A stretch of 64,000 nucleotides of DNA from an uncultured Eubacteriales bacterium (lineage in GTDB: Bacteria; Bacillota; Clostridia; Oscillospirales; CAG-272), in NCBI GenBank assembly GCA_900546695.1, contig URDX01000004.1, positions 1-64,000 of the forward strand, read 5' to 3'. The position numbers were made by a program, and so were the translations under genes. Below the pieces are notes generated by a model. The model worked only from the letters and a program-made list of their open reading frames with translations. It did not search any database and was not told where the DNA came from. Every line of letters begins with the position of its first letter. Positions within the stretch are counted from its first letter, which is position 1. Below are positions 33,657-41,609 of the stretch, one piece after another.

Positions 33657-34087
33657 CTCAGATCCTCCAATCTCTTGTTCTCACCGAGTGCGGTGACGGT
33701 CTTGACAAAGTCGTTCATGGTCTCGGCGAACTTTGCGCCCTCGGCAGCCGATACCCACTCGACTCTCGTTCTCTCGCGCTCAATACCGAGGTAGTCGAGC
33801 ATGGAGAACAGCAGGGTCATTCTGCGGCGGGCGTAATAGTTACCCGTCGTGTAGTGGCAGTCGCCCGGATGGCAGCCGCAGAGGATAACGCCGTCTGCGC
33901 CGCGTCCGAATGCGCGGAGAATGAACATCGGGTTTACTCTGCACGAGCAGGGCACGCGGATAATCTTAACGTCGGCGGGATAGGAAAGACGGTTAGTACC
34001 CGCAAGGTCTGCACCGGCGTAGGAGCACCAGTTGCAGCAGAAAGCGACGATATTCGGCTTAAAGGTTCCGTTTTCGGTCATCGGCAT
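33644..34087 (-). CDS. MvhD/FlxD iron-sulfur subunit
   Basis: 147 residues, full MvhD length. It carries the MvhD ligand cysteines: FCCNWCSYAGADLAG, VPCSCRVNP, and LCGCHPGDCHY. MvhD (FlxD) connects an electron donor module (here FlxABC) to HdrA. The gene overlaps the hdrA stop by about 10 nt. An alternative ATG two codons in (34081) cannot be excluded. Confidence 0.93.
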   Translation of the reverse strand: MPMTENGTFKPNIVAFCCNWCSYAGADLAGTNRLSYPADVKIIRVPCSCRVNPMFILRAFGRGADGVILCGCHPGDCHYTTGNYYARRRMTLLFSMLDYLGIERERTRVEWVSAAEGAKFAETMNDFVKTVTALGENKRLEDLRCKK

Positions 34088-36069
34088 ATCGCATCCACCT
34101 CCGCCATAATCTGTTTATTTGAGAAGCCGCTGAGATCCATTGCGCCGGACGGGCATGCGACCGTGCATGCGCCGCAGCCCTGACATACCGCAGGGTTGAC
34201 CTGCGCTACGCGGCGTACGGCGGTGGTTCTGTTAGGCATACGGAATTCCTTATCAACGTAGGTGATAGCGCCGTACGGGCAGACCTTTTCGCAGGAGGAG
34301 CAGCCGTTGCACATCATCTCGTCGGAGTGTGCGACACACGGGTTGCAGGTCAGCTTATCCTTGCACAGCAGTGCTATGACCTTCGATGCGGCAGCACTCG
34401 CCTGAGCGACTGTCTCGGGGATGTCCTTCGGTCCCTGACACATACCGGAGAGGAATATGCCTGCCGTCGGGCTCTCTACGGGGCGGAGCTTGGGGTGCGC
34501 CTCGGTAAAGAAGTCGTTTGTATCCATGCTTGCGGTAAGCATGGTTGCGAGCGGACGCGCGCTCTTATCGGGCTCTACGGCAGATGCAAGAACAACCATG
34601 TCGGCGCTTATGTGCAGCTGCTTGTTGAGGATAAGGTCGGATGCCTGAACGTCGAGCGTTCCGTCGGCTCTCGGAGAGACCTTTCCTACCATGCCCTTGA
34701 CGTAATGAACATCGTACTGCTCTACCGCGCGGCGATAGAACTCGTCGAAGTTCTTACCGGGGGTACGTACGTCGATATAGAATACATATACCTCGGTATC
34801 GGGATACTTCTCGCGGATAAGCATTGCGTGCTTAGCCGTATACATGCAGCATACCTTGGAGCAGTAGGACTTTCCGCGCTCATCCGAGCAGCGGGAGCCG
34901 ACGCACTGTACGAATACGATTGTATGCGGATGTGTCTTGTCGGAGGGGCGCAGCAGCGTACCGCCGTTAGGACCTGCGGCGTTCATAAGACGCTCGAGCT
35001 CGAGCGAGGTAACAACGTCCTTGCTCTGATTGTAGGCGTACTCGTCGTACTTTGTGGGCTTAATCTGCTCAAAGCCCGTAGCTACGACGATAGCGCCGTA
35101 CTGACGCTCGATTATCTCATCCTGCTGCTTATAGTCGATAGCGCCCGCGGAGCAGACCTTAGAGCACACACCGCACTTGCCCGTCTTGAGCATCATGCAG
35201 TAGTCTGCGTCGATGGTCGCCTTCTTCGGCACCGCCTGAGCGAACGGGATGTAGATGGCGCGGCGGGTATCAAAGCCCATATTGAACTCGTTGGGGACCT
35301 TCTTCTGCGGGCACTTTTCGGTACAAGCGCCGCAGCCCGTGCACTTAGCCTCGTCTACATAGCGCGCCTTGCGGCGGATCTTTGCGGTGAAATTTCCGAC
35401 GAAGCCGGAAACCGAATCTACCTCGCTGTATGCGTAGATGTTTATCTTGTCGCTCTGCGCACAGTCGACCATCTTAGGCGTGAGTATGCACGCCGCGCAG
35501 TCGAGGGTAGGAAACGTCTTGTCTATCTGAGCCATCTTACCGCCGATGGTAGGCTTCTTCTCGACGATGTCGACCTCAAAGCCCGCATCAGCGATATCGA
35601 GCGCGGTCTGAATACCTGCAATACCGCCGCCGATAACGAGCGCGCGCTTTGTTACGGGACTCTCGCCCGCGATGAGAGGCGCATTCAGGTGTACCTTTGC
35701 GATAGCCGTTCTGCCGAGGATTATAGCCTTCTCGGTAGCGCTGCCCATGTCCTTATGTATCCAGGAGCACTGCTCACGAATGTTGGCTATCTCGACAAGA
35801 TAGGGGTTGAGCCCCGCGCTCTCAGCCGCACGGCGGAAGGTCGCCTCGTGCATACGAGGAGAGCAGGAGCAGATAACTACGCCGCCGAGACCGTACTCAC
35901 GGATAGCATTCTTGATGATATCCTGACCGGACTCGGAGCACATATATTGATAATCGGTCGAGAAAACAACTCCCGGCTCATTTTTAAGCACTTCGGCGAC
36001 CTGATGTACATCGACGGTGGACGCGATGTTGGTGCCGCAGTGACAAACGAATACTCCGATTTTCTGCAT
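34078..36069 (-). CDS. hdrA: Heterodisulfide reductase subunit A (electron-bifurcating flavoprotein)
   Basis: 663 residues, normal HdrA length. HdrA holds the FAD that splits electron pairs. Visible: N-terminal FVCHCGTNIAST segment, Rossmann motif VIGGGIAGIQTALDIADAG (about 143-161), LDCAACILTPKM, ferredoxin motif CTGCGACTEKCPQKK, CGVCSKVCSAGA, thioredoxin-reductase-like FVQCVGSRC, and two C-terminal [4Fe-4S] motifs (CNGCSSCEKVCPYGA and CQGCGACTVACPSGA) in the standard order. No in-frame UGA (selenocysteine) is needed. Start ATG with AAAAGGAATTGG upstream; 57 nt after hdrC. Confidence 0.95.
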   Translation of the reverse strand: MQKIGVFVCHCGTNIASTVDVHQVAEVLKNEPGVVFSTDYQYMCSESGQDIIKNAIREYGLGGVVICSCSPRMHEATFRRAAESAGLNPYLVEIANIREQCSWIHKDMGSATEKAIILGRTAIAKVHLNAPLIAGESPVTKRALVIGGGIAGIQTALDIADAGFEVDIVEKKPTIGGKMAQIDKTFPTLDCAACILTPKMVDCAQSDKINIYAYSEVDSVSGFVGNFTAKIRRKARYVDEAKCTGCGACTEKCPQKKVPNEFNMGFDTRRAIYIPFAQAVPKKATIDADYCMMLKTGKCGVCSKVCSAGAIDYKQQDEIIERQYGAIVVATGFEQIKPTKYDEYAYNQSKDVVTSLELERLMNAAGPNGGTLLRPSDKTHPHTIVFVQCVGSRCSDERGKSYCSKVCCMYTAKHAMLIREKYPDTEVYVFYIDVRTPGKNFDEFYRRAVEQYDVHYVKGMVGKVSPRADGTLDVQASDLILNKQLHISADMVVLASAVEPDKSARPLATMLTASMDTNDFFTEAHPKLRPVESPTAGIFLSGMCQGPKDIPETVAQASAAASKVIALLCKDKLTCNPCVAHSDEMMCNGCSSCEKVCPYGAITYVDKEFRMPNRTTAVRRVAQVNPAVCQGCGACTVACPSGAMDLSGFSNKQIMAEVDAICR

Positions 36070-36126
36070 ATTTAAACCAATTCCTTTTTCGTAATTGATG
36101 AAGCCTCTCGGCCTCGGAATACCAAA

Positions 36127-36519
36127 TTACTTTACATATTTGCGCATAGCGCTGACAAGTGCCTGACCCGGGATATCCTCATCAAGAAACTCGGGGAGAC
36201 GGTCGGGAGGCATGTGATTTCCGCCCTTGCGGCGAACCGCAGCGAGACGGACAGCCTCGATGACGTTTGCGGGCTTTACGCCGCGCGGACAACGGTCGAC
36301 GCACGCAAAGCAGGTAAGGCAGTGATACAGAGACTCTGACTCGAGCAGGGGCTCGATATCGCCGCTCTCCACCATCTTTACGAACTGATGGGGGTGATAC
36401 TCCATCTCATCGTACGACGGGCAGGAGGCGGAGCACTTTCCGCACATCATGCACTTGTGTACATCAACGCCGCTCGTCATGGCAATCTGCTCGGCGAGAT
36501 ATTTCTTATCGGTCATCAT
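36127..36519 (-). CDS. hdrC: Heterodisulfide reductase subunit C
   Basis: 130 residues, normal for HdrC, with the two [4Fe-4S] motifs CMMCGKCSASCPSYDE and CLTCFACVDRCPRGVKP. It transfers electrons from HdrA to HdrB. Its ATG overlaps the hdrB stop by 4 nt. Confidence 0.94.
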   Translation of the reverse strand: MMTDKKYLAEQIAMTSGVDVHKCMMCGKCSASCPSYDEMEYHPHQFVKMVESGDIEPLLESESLYHCLTCFACVDRCPRGVKPANVIEAVRLAAVRRKGGNHMPPDRLPEFLDEDIPGQALVSAMRKYVK

Positions 36520-37310
36520 TCTGCGTCACCATCCTTGATGCCGAGCGCTTCCGCAAGCAGCTCGGTGAAATAGATAACGGGGAGGGTCGATGCAGAGTTC
36601 TTTCTGAGGTTATACATGCACAGCGGGCATGCGGTGATAACCGAATCCGCGCCGTACTCCTCGAAGCTCGACATTACCTTGCCGCTTCTCTTCTCTGCCT
36701 GACCGCGATCCTCGAGCGTTACATATCCGCCGCAGCACTCGTTGCGCTGTGCGGTAATAACGGGCTCCGCGCCGATGGCACGGACAAAATCCTCAAGGAT
36801 AGTGGGATTCTCCGGGTCGTCCATCCGCATTGCGGAGGCGGGACGGAGAAGCAGACAGCCGTAATATGTTGCGATCCTTCTGCCCGTGAGCGGGTTTGTG
36901 ACTGCAGCCTTTATCTTGTCAAAGCCTATCTTGTCGCGGAGCATTTCGAGGTAGTGAATGACCTCGGTCTCGCCCGCATACTGCTGCTCGCTGCCCATGT
37001 AGAGCGCCGATTTCTTTGCGATAGGCTCGCCGCGCCTTACTGCTTCGTTAGTCTGCTTGAGAACGTTATGACAGCCCGAGCAGACCGACACGAGAACTCC
37101 GCCGTTATCGCGCGAATACTCGAGCGCACGGATGGATGAGAGCTTTGTGACCGGGTCATTCAGAGCAGTTGTAAACACACCGCCGCAGCACTGCCATTCG
37201 GGAATCTCGCAGAGCTCAACGCCGAGCTTTTCCGCGCACAGACGCGCGTAGCGGTCGAGATCCTTTGCCTTGTTTTTCAGTGTACAGCCGGGAAAATAAT
37301 TGAATTTCAT
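36516..37310 (-). CDS. hdrB: Heterodisulfide reductase subunit B
   Basis: 264 residues from the ATG at 37310. Two CCG-type Cys motifs carry the noncubane cluster ligands: CCGGVFTTAL...CSGCHN and CCGGYVTLEDRGQAEKRSGKV...CPLCMYNL. In methanogens HdrB reduces CoM-S-S-CoB; in bacterial Flx-Hdr systems the acceptor may be DsrC or another disulfide, and here it is unknown. The frame reaches 37391, and a second ATG at 37322 exists, but MKFNYFPGCTLKNKAKDL is the family's usual beginning. Leader copy C lies immediately upstream. Confidence 0.9.
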   Translation of the reverse strand: MKFNYFPGCTLKNKAKDLDRYARLCAEKLGVELCEIPEWQCCGGVFTTALNDPVTKLSSIRALEYSRDNGGVLVSVCSGCHNVLKQTNEAVRRGEPIAKKSALYMGSEQQYAGETEVIHYLEMLRDKIGFDKIKAAVTNPLTGRRIATYYGCLLLRPASAMRMDDPENPTILEDFVRAIGAEPVITAQRNECCGGYVTLEDRGQAEKRSGKVMSSFEEYGADSVITACPLCMYNLRKNSASTLPVIYFTELLAEALGIKDGDAE

Positions 37311-37349
37311 TTTTTTGACCATAGCTTTCGCTTTGCGAAGGCATCCTTT
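37311..37349 (-). promoter_or_regulatory. Hairpin leader element, copy C
   Basis: Minus strand: AAAGGA, T, then GCCTTCGC-AAA-GCGAAAGC hairpin (one mismatch), then TATGGTCAAAAAA and the hdrB ATG. It lies inside the operon, which argues for a translational rather than promoter role. Confidence 0.7.
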
Positions 37350-37473
37350 CTCTGTGGAGTTTAGGCTTGCTTGCCTAGAAAATCGCTGCACCGTGCAGCG
37401 AAAAGCCGGGAAATGCGGACGCGGCGAGACCGTACCCGCCGACTCGGAGCCATGCCCCGAGGCGCAAATTGCC

Positions 37474-38850
37474 TTATACCATCAGCTCGGGATGGAATAC
37501 CTCATCGAATTTTTCCTCGGTAAGGAAGCCGAGCTCGACGCATGCCTGCTTCAGCGAGATGCCTTCCTTGTACGCCTTCTTTGCGGTCTTTGCAGCATTC
37601 TCGTAGCCGATGTACGGGTTGAGAGCGGTGACGAGCATCAGCGAGTTGTGGAGGTTATGGTACATCTTATCCTTGTCTGCGACTATGCCGTAGGCGCAGT
37701 TCTTATCAAAAGAAACAATAGCCTCGGCGAGAAGTCTTACAGACTGGAGGAAGTTATACGCACATACGGGCATAAATACATTCAGCTCGAAGTTGCCCTG
37801 TGACGCAGTCATGGAAACGGCGGTGTCATTGCCCATTACCTGAACTGCGACCATGGTCACAGCCTCGCACTGCGTGGGGTTGACCTTACCGGGCATTATA
37901 GACGAGCCGGGCTCGTTCTCGGGGATTCTTATCTCGCCGAGACCGTCGCGCGGTCCGGATGCGAGCCAGCGGACGTCGTTTGCAATCTTCATCATATCGC
38001 ACGCAAGCGCCTTTACCGCGCCGTGAGCGAATACTATCTCATCCTTAGAGGTGAGTGCATGGAACTTGTTAGGCGAGGTAACGAAAGCCTTGCCCGTGAC
38101 AGCCGCAACTTTTGCGGCTACGAGCTCGTCAAAGCCCTTGGGGGCGTTAAGTCCCGTTCCGACTGCCGTGCCGCCGAGCGCCAGACCGTAGAGCGGTCCG
38201 AGCGCAAGGGTCAGCAGCTCGCGGTCGCGCTCAAGAGAGCTGCGCCAGCCGCTTATCTCCTGTGAGAACTTAATGGGCGTTGCGTCCTGAAGGTGCGTTC
38301 TTCCGCTCTTTACTATGCCCTCGTTCTCAGCCTCAAGACGCTTGAAGGTAGCTATCAGTGTATCGACCGCGGGGATGAGCTTGTCCTCTATCGCGAGGAC
38401 AGCAGAAATGTGCATTGCGGTCGGGAATGTATCGTTTGACGACTGGCTCATGTTTACGTCGTCGTTCGGGTGGAGCAGCTTCTTGCCCGCAATCTCGTTG
38501 CCGCGGTTGGCAATGACCTCGTTAGCGTTCATGTTAGACTGTGTACCCGAGCCCGTCTGCCATACAACGAGCGGGAAATGCTCGATAAGCTGACCCGAAA
38601 TTACCTCGTCTGCCGCCTTTGTCAGTGCGTCGAGCTTTTCTGCGGTCATCTTATCGGGGCGGAGCTCTGCGTTTGCGAGCGCCGCCGCCTTCTTGAGAAT
38701 ACCGAAGGCATGAACAATCTCTCTCGGCATCGTCTCGATGCCTACGCCTATGCGGAAATTCTCGGAGCTGCGCTGCGTCTGTGCTGCCCAGTATCTGTCG
38801 GCGGGGACCTTTACCTCGCCCATCGAATCGTGTTCTGTTCTGAATTCCAT
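37474..38850 (-). CDS. fumC: Fumarate hydratase class II
   Basis: 458 residues, the exact class II (FumC) length. The superfamily signature GSSIMPGKVNPTQCE is present at about 317-331, the N-terminal TGSGTQSNMNANEV and the SSNDTFPTAMHI motifs match FumC, and HLQDATPIKFSQE carries catalytic histidine-region residues. Catalyses malate to fumarate in the reductive direction here. It is 20 nt downstream of the dehydrogenase gene and about 160 nt upstream of hdrB. Confidence 0.96.
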   Translation of the reverse strand: MEFRTEHDSMGEVKVPADRYWAAQTQRSSENFRIGVGIETMPREIVHAFGILKKAAALANAELRPDKMTAEKLDALTKAADEVISGQLIEHFPLVVWQTGSGTQSNMNANEVIANRGNEIAGKKLLHPNDDVNMSQSSNDTFPTAMHISAVLAIEDKLIPAVDTLIATFKRLEAENEGIVKSGRTHLQDATPIKFSQEISGWRSSLERDRELLTLALGPLYGLALGGTAVGTGLNAPKGFDELVAAKVAAVTGKAFVTSPNKFHALTSKDEIVFAHGAVKALACDMMKIANDVRWLASGPRDGLGEIRIPENEPGSSIMPGKVNPTQCEAVTMVAVQVMGNDTAVSMTASQGNFELNVFMPVCAYNFLQSVRLLAEAIVSFDKNCAYGIVADKDKMYHNLHNSLMLVTALNPYIGYENAAKTAKKAYKEGISLKQACVELGFLTEEKFDEVFHPELMV

Positions 38851-38870
38851 TATGTAACCGAACCTTTCGC

Positions 38871-39821
38871 TCAGATATTAATCTGCTTGATGATATCCTT
38901 GAGGCAATCTGCGCTGCGGCGGAGCAGTCCTACCTCGTTATCGCTCAGCGGATAGAGAATGCGTCCGACGTAGCCCTCATGTCCGACGACGCTCAGTGTC
39001 GAAAGGCAGACATCGTCGATGCCGTACTCGCCGTGCATCATGGAGGAAACGGTCATGGTAGAATTGATGCTCTGAAGCAGGCGGTCGCAGATATGAGTTA
39101 CCGAAACTGCGATAGCATAGTAGGTCGCGCCCTTACGGGAGATGACCATTCCGCCCGACTTTCTCATGTAATCCTCGATGGCCTCGTGATCAAGCTTAGG
39201 CATCGGAAGCATATCCTGACCCGAAATTGCATCAGCGTAGCCGTCAATCGGGATGTTGGAGATATTAGCGATGGACCACGGAACGAAGGAAGAATCGCCG
39301 TGCTCACCGAATACGTATGCGTGAACGTTCTTCTGGTTTATATTGTAGTACTCGGAGATGCGCGAACGCAGACGAGCTGTGTCGAGGATTGTACCCGAAC
39401 CGATGATGCGGTTCTCGGGGATGTCCGAGCACTTCATAAATACATATGTAAGAATATCGACAGGATTGCTGACGATTACGTAAACAGCCTTATCGGCATA
39501 CTTTGTTATCTCGGGGATAATGCTCTTTGTAATGTTTACGTTCGTCTGTGTGAGGTCGAGACGCGACTGACCGGGCTTACGTGCCACGCCGCTTGTAAGA
39601 ACAACAATGTCGGAGCCTGCCGCATCGCGGTAGGAGCCCGCATAAACAGAAACCGAGGACTCGCAGAAGGGGATTCCCTGACGGATGTCAAGCGCCTCTC
39701 CCAGCGCCTTTTCCTCGTTGATATCGACCATTACGATTTCAGAGGCTATACCCGTAACCGCAAGGGTATAAGCGATTGTCGAACCGACACTTCCGGTTCC
39801 GATAACTGTGATCTTGTTCAT
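38871..39821 (-). CDS. LDH/MDH family dehydrogenase, probably malate dehydrogenase
   Basis: 316 residues. NAD site GTGSVGSTIAY (8-18), Asp at position 33 (VMVDINEEKA) favouring NADH, catalytic pair D147-R150 (LDTARLR) and His174 (FGEHGDSS). The substrate-specificity residue, aligned to LDH Gln102, is Arg81 (SGVARKPGQSRLDL), as in malate dehydrogenases; the rest (KGATYYAIAVS) is LDH-like. So it is an LDH-type protein with an MDH-type specificity residue. The neighbour fumC and the fumarate reductase make malate dehydrogenase the likelier role. First gene of the operon; AAAGGTGCGG ribosome binding site. Confidence 0.85.
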   Translation of the reverse strand: MNKITVIGTGSVGSTIAYTLAVTGIASEIVMVDINEEKALGEALDIRQGIPFCESSVSVYAGSYRDAAGSDIVVLTSGVARKPGQSRLDLTQTNVNITKSIIPEITKYADKAVYVIVSNPVDILTYVFMKCSDIPENRIIGSGTILDTARLRSRISEYYNINQKNVHAYVFGEHGDSSFVPWSIANISNIPIDGYADAISGQDMLPMPKLDHEAIEDYMRKSGGMVISRKGATYYAIAVSVTHICDRLLQSINSTMTVSSMMHGEYGIDDVCLSTLSVVGHEGYVGRILYPLSDNEVGLLRRSADCLKDIIKQINI

Positions 39822-39879
39822 AGATAGACCGCACCTTTCTTTTTCGCACGGCGAAAACGCCGTATGTTCGGATTAGAGC

Positions 39880-39912
39880 ATTAATATACTCCAAGTATTA
39901 TACCATATTAAT
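39880..39912. promoter_or_regulatory. Inverted repeat around the operon -10 box (possible operator)
   Basis: ATTAATAT (39880-39887) and ATATTAAT (39905-39912), separated by 17 nt, are perfect inverted arms. A second small palindrome ATACT-CCA-AGTAT (39886-39898) overlaps the same region. They cover the -10 element and transcription start. Confidence 0.5.
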
Positions 39913-39925
39913 ATAGGATTATCAA
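39897..39925 (-). promoter_or_regulatory. Promoter of the MDH-fum-hdr-flx-frd operon
   Basis: Minus-strand TTGATA (39925-39920), 17-nt spacer, TATAAT (39902-39897), about 75 nt upstream of the first start codon. Confidence 0.8.
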
Positions 39926-40192
39926 TAGAATTTTGTAAAACCGTGAATTACAATAATTGAAATACACTATTTCCGTTTCTTTAATACTACCCTGCACAAA
40001 CGCCGTCGAAGCAGCACGCAAAGAGAAAACGGTACACCCGTCGGAGTTGGATGTGCCGTGAGGGATATCGCCGTACGGCATCCCGCTCCGAATTTTATTA
40101 TGCTGTTCCGCTGTAAGCTGCAGCGGACGTGTAAGGCCCAAGAGCTCAGAGCGTCAAAAGAGCCGGAGCTTGAATTTTAAAATCGGCTCAAA
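39926..40192. other. Intergenic stretch between the nfn and fumarate operons
   Basis: No gene supported. A minus-strand hairpin (GAGCCG ... CGGCTCTTTT, about 40157-40189) just after the nfnB stop is a possible terminator. The rest carries several short GC-rich palindromes. Confidence 0.5.
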
Positions 40193-41608
40193 TCAGTTCC
40201 CCGCGCCCTCAAGATACTCGCAGATAGCTGCAGCAGCAGTTTTGCCCGCTCCCATAGCGGAGATAACGGTTGCAGCGCCCGTTACGGCGTCGCCGCCCGC
40301 AAATACGCCCTTACGGCTCGTTGCGCCGTGCTCGTCGGTGATGATGCCGCCGCGGCGGTTGACCTCGAGTCCGTCGGTCGTGCTCTTGATAAGCGGATTC
40401 GGGGAGGTTCCTATCGACATAACGACGGTGTCGACCTCAAGCGTGAACTCGGAATCGGGTATCGGCTCGGGTCTGCGTCTGCCGCGCTCATCGGGCTCGC
40501 CGAGCTGCATGCGGATGCAGCGCATGCCCGTTACAAAGCCGTTGCGCTCGTTGCGCGGATTCTCGGGGTCACTGTAGCCGAGTATTTCGACGGGGGTTGT
40601 CAGGAGCTTGAGCTCGATGCCCTCCTCCTGCGCGTGCTCGACCTCCTCGCGGCGTGCGGGGAGCTCATCCATCGAGCGGCGGTAAACGATATATACCTTC
40701 TCCGCTCCGAGACGCAGCGCGGTGCGCGCAGCATCCATCGCAACGTTTCCTCCGCCGACGATAGCGACCCTGCCGCCCTTCATTATCGGGGTGTCACTGT
40801 CCTCGCGATACGCCTTCATGAGATTACTGCGGGTGAGAAATTCGTTCGCCGAATACACGCCCTTGAGCGATTCCCCCGGGATATTCATAAACATCGGCAG
40901 ACCTGCGCCCGAAGCGATGTAAACCGCCTCATATCCGTCCTCAAGCAGCTCGTCGACTGTAAGTGTCTTACCGATAACTACGTTTGTGCGGAACTCGACA
41001 CCGAGAGAAGCAAGCTTTTCGACCTCGCCCGCAACGATGCTTTTCGGCAGACGAAATTCGGGAATACCGTAGACAAGAACTCCGCCTATGGTGTGCAGCG
41101 CCTCGAAAACGGTGACCTCATGTCCCGCCTTTACAAGGTCACCCGCACACGAAAGTCCCGACGGACCCGAGCCGACTATTGCGACGCGGTGACCGCTCGG
41201 TGCGGGGCGCTCTGCGGGTGCATGCGCTGCTGCGGCATGACGGTCGGCGACAAAGCGCTCGATTCTTCCTATCGCGACAGGCTCGAACTTAGCGCCGAGC
41301 GTGCAGCGGCTCTCGCACTGCGTCTCCTGCGGGCAGACTCTGCCGCAGACCGCAGGCAGCGACGATGACTCGGAAATTACCGAATATGCATCCTCGAATC
41401 TCCCCTCCTTGACGCAGCGGACAAAGTCCGGGATATGTACATTTACGGGGCAGGCGGATACACAGGGCTGATTCTTGCAGGAGAGACAGCGCTGCGCCTC
41501 GGAGACCGCAAGCGTCTCATCATAGCCGAGTGCGACCTCTCCGAAATTATGACCTCTGACCTCCGGCTCCTGAACCGGCATTTCGTATCTCTTCGGTACT
41601 ATCGGCAT
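40193..41608 (-). CDS. nfnB: NfnB: large subunit of NADH-dependent ferredoxin:NADP+ oxidoreductase
   Basis: 471 residues, homologous to the small subunit of glutamate synthase. N-terminal [4Fe-4S] ligands CLSCKNQPCVSACP and CGRVCPQETQCESRC, FAD Rossmann VAIVGSGPSGLSCA, and NADP-binding VAIVGGGNVAMDAARTALRLGA with FAGGDAVTGAATVISAMGAGK at the end. NfnAB couples reduced ferredoxin plus NADH to NADP+ reduction by flavin-based bifurcation. The frame opens far upstream (41767) inside nfnA, but the ATG at 41608, one base after the nfnA stop and after a GAGGCGGAG, is the true start. The alternative reading as a free glutamate synthase small chain is less likely because nfnA is present. Confidence 0.9.
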   Translation of the reverse strand: MPIVPKRYEMPVQEPEVRGHNFGEVALGYDETLAVSEAQRCLSCKNQPCVSACPVNVHIPDFVRCVKEGRFEDAYSVISESSSLPAVCGRVCPQETQCESRCTLGAKFEPVAIGRIERFVADRHAAAAHAPAERPAPSGHRVAIVGSGPSGLSCAGDLVKAGHEVTVFEALHTIGGVLVYGIPEFRLPKSIVAGEVEKLASLGVEFRTNVVIGKTLTVDELLEDGYEAVYIASGAGLPMFMNIPGESLKGVYSANEFLTRSNLMKAYREDSDTPIMKGGRVAIVGGGNVAMDAARTALRLGAEKVYIVYRRSMDELPARREEVEHAQEEGIELKLLTTPVEILGYSDPENPRNERNGFVTGMRCIRMQLGEPDERGRRRPEPIPDSEFTLEVDTVVMSIGTSPNPLIKSTTDGLEVNRRGGIITDEHGATSRKGVFAGGDAVTGAATVISAMGAGKTAAAAICEYLEGAGN

Positions 41609-41609
41609 C

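Noticed and set aside
34327..36075. 582-residue open frame on plus opposite hdrA
   Set aside because: Exact antisense shadow of hdrA created by codon bias; hdrA has all its Fe-S and FAD motifs.
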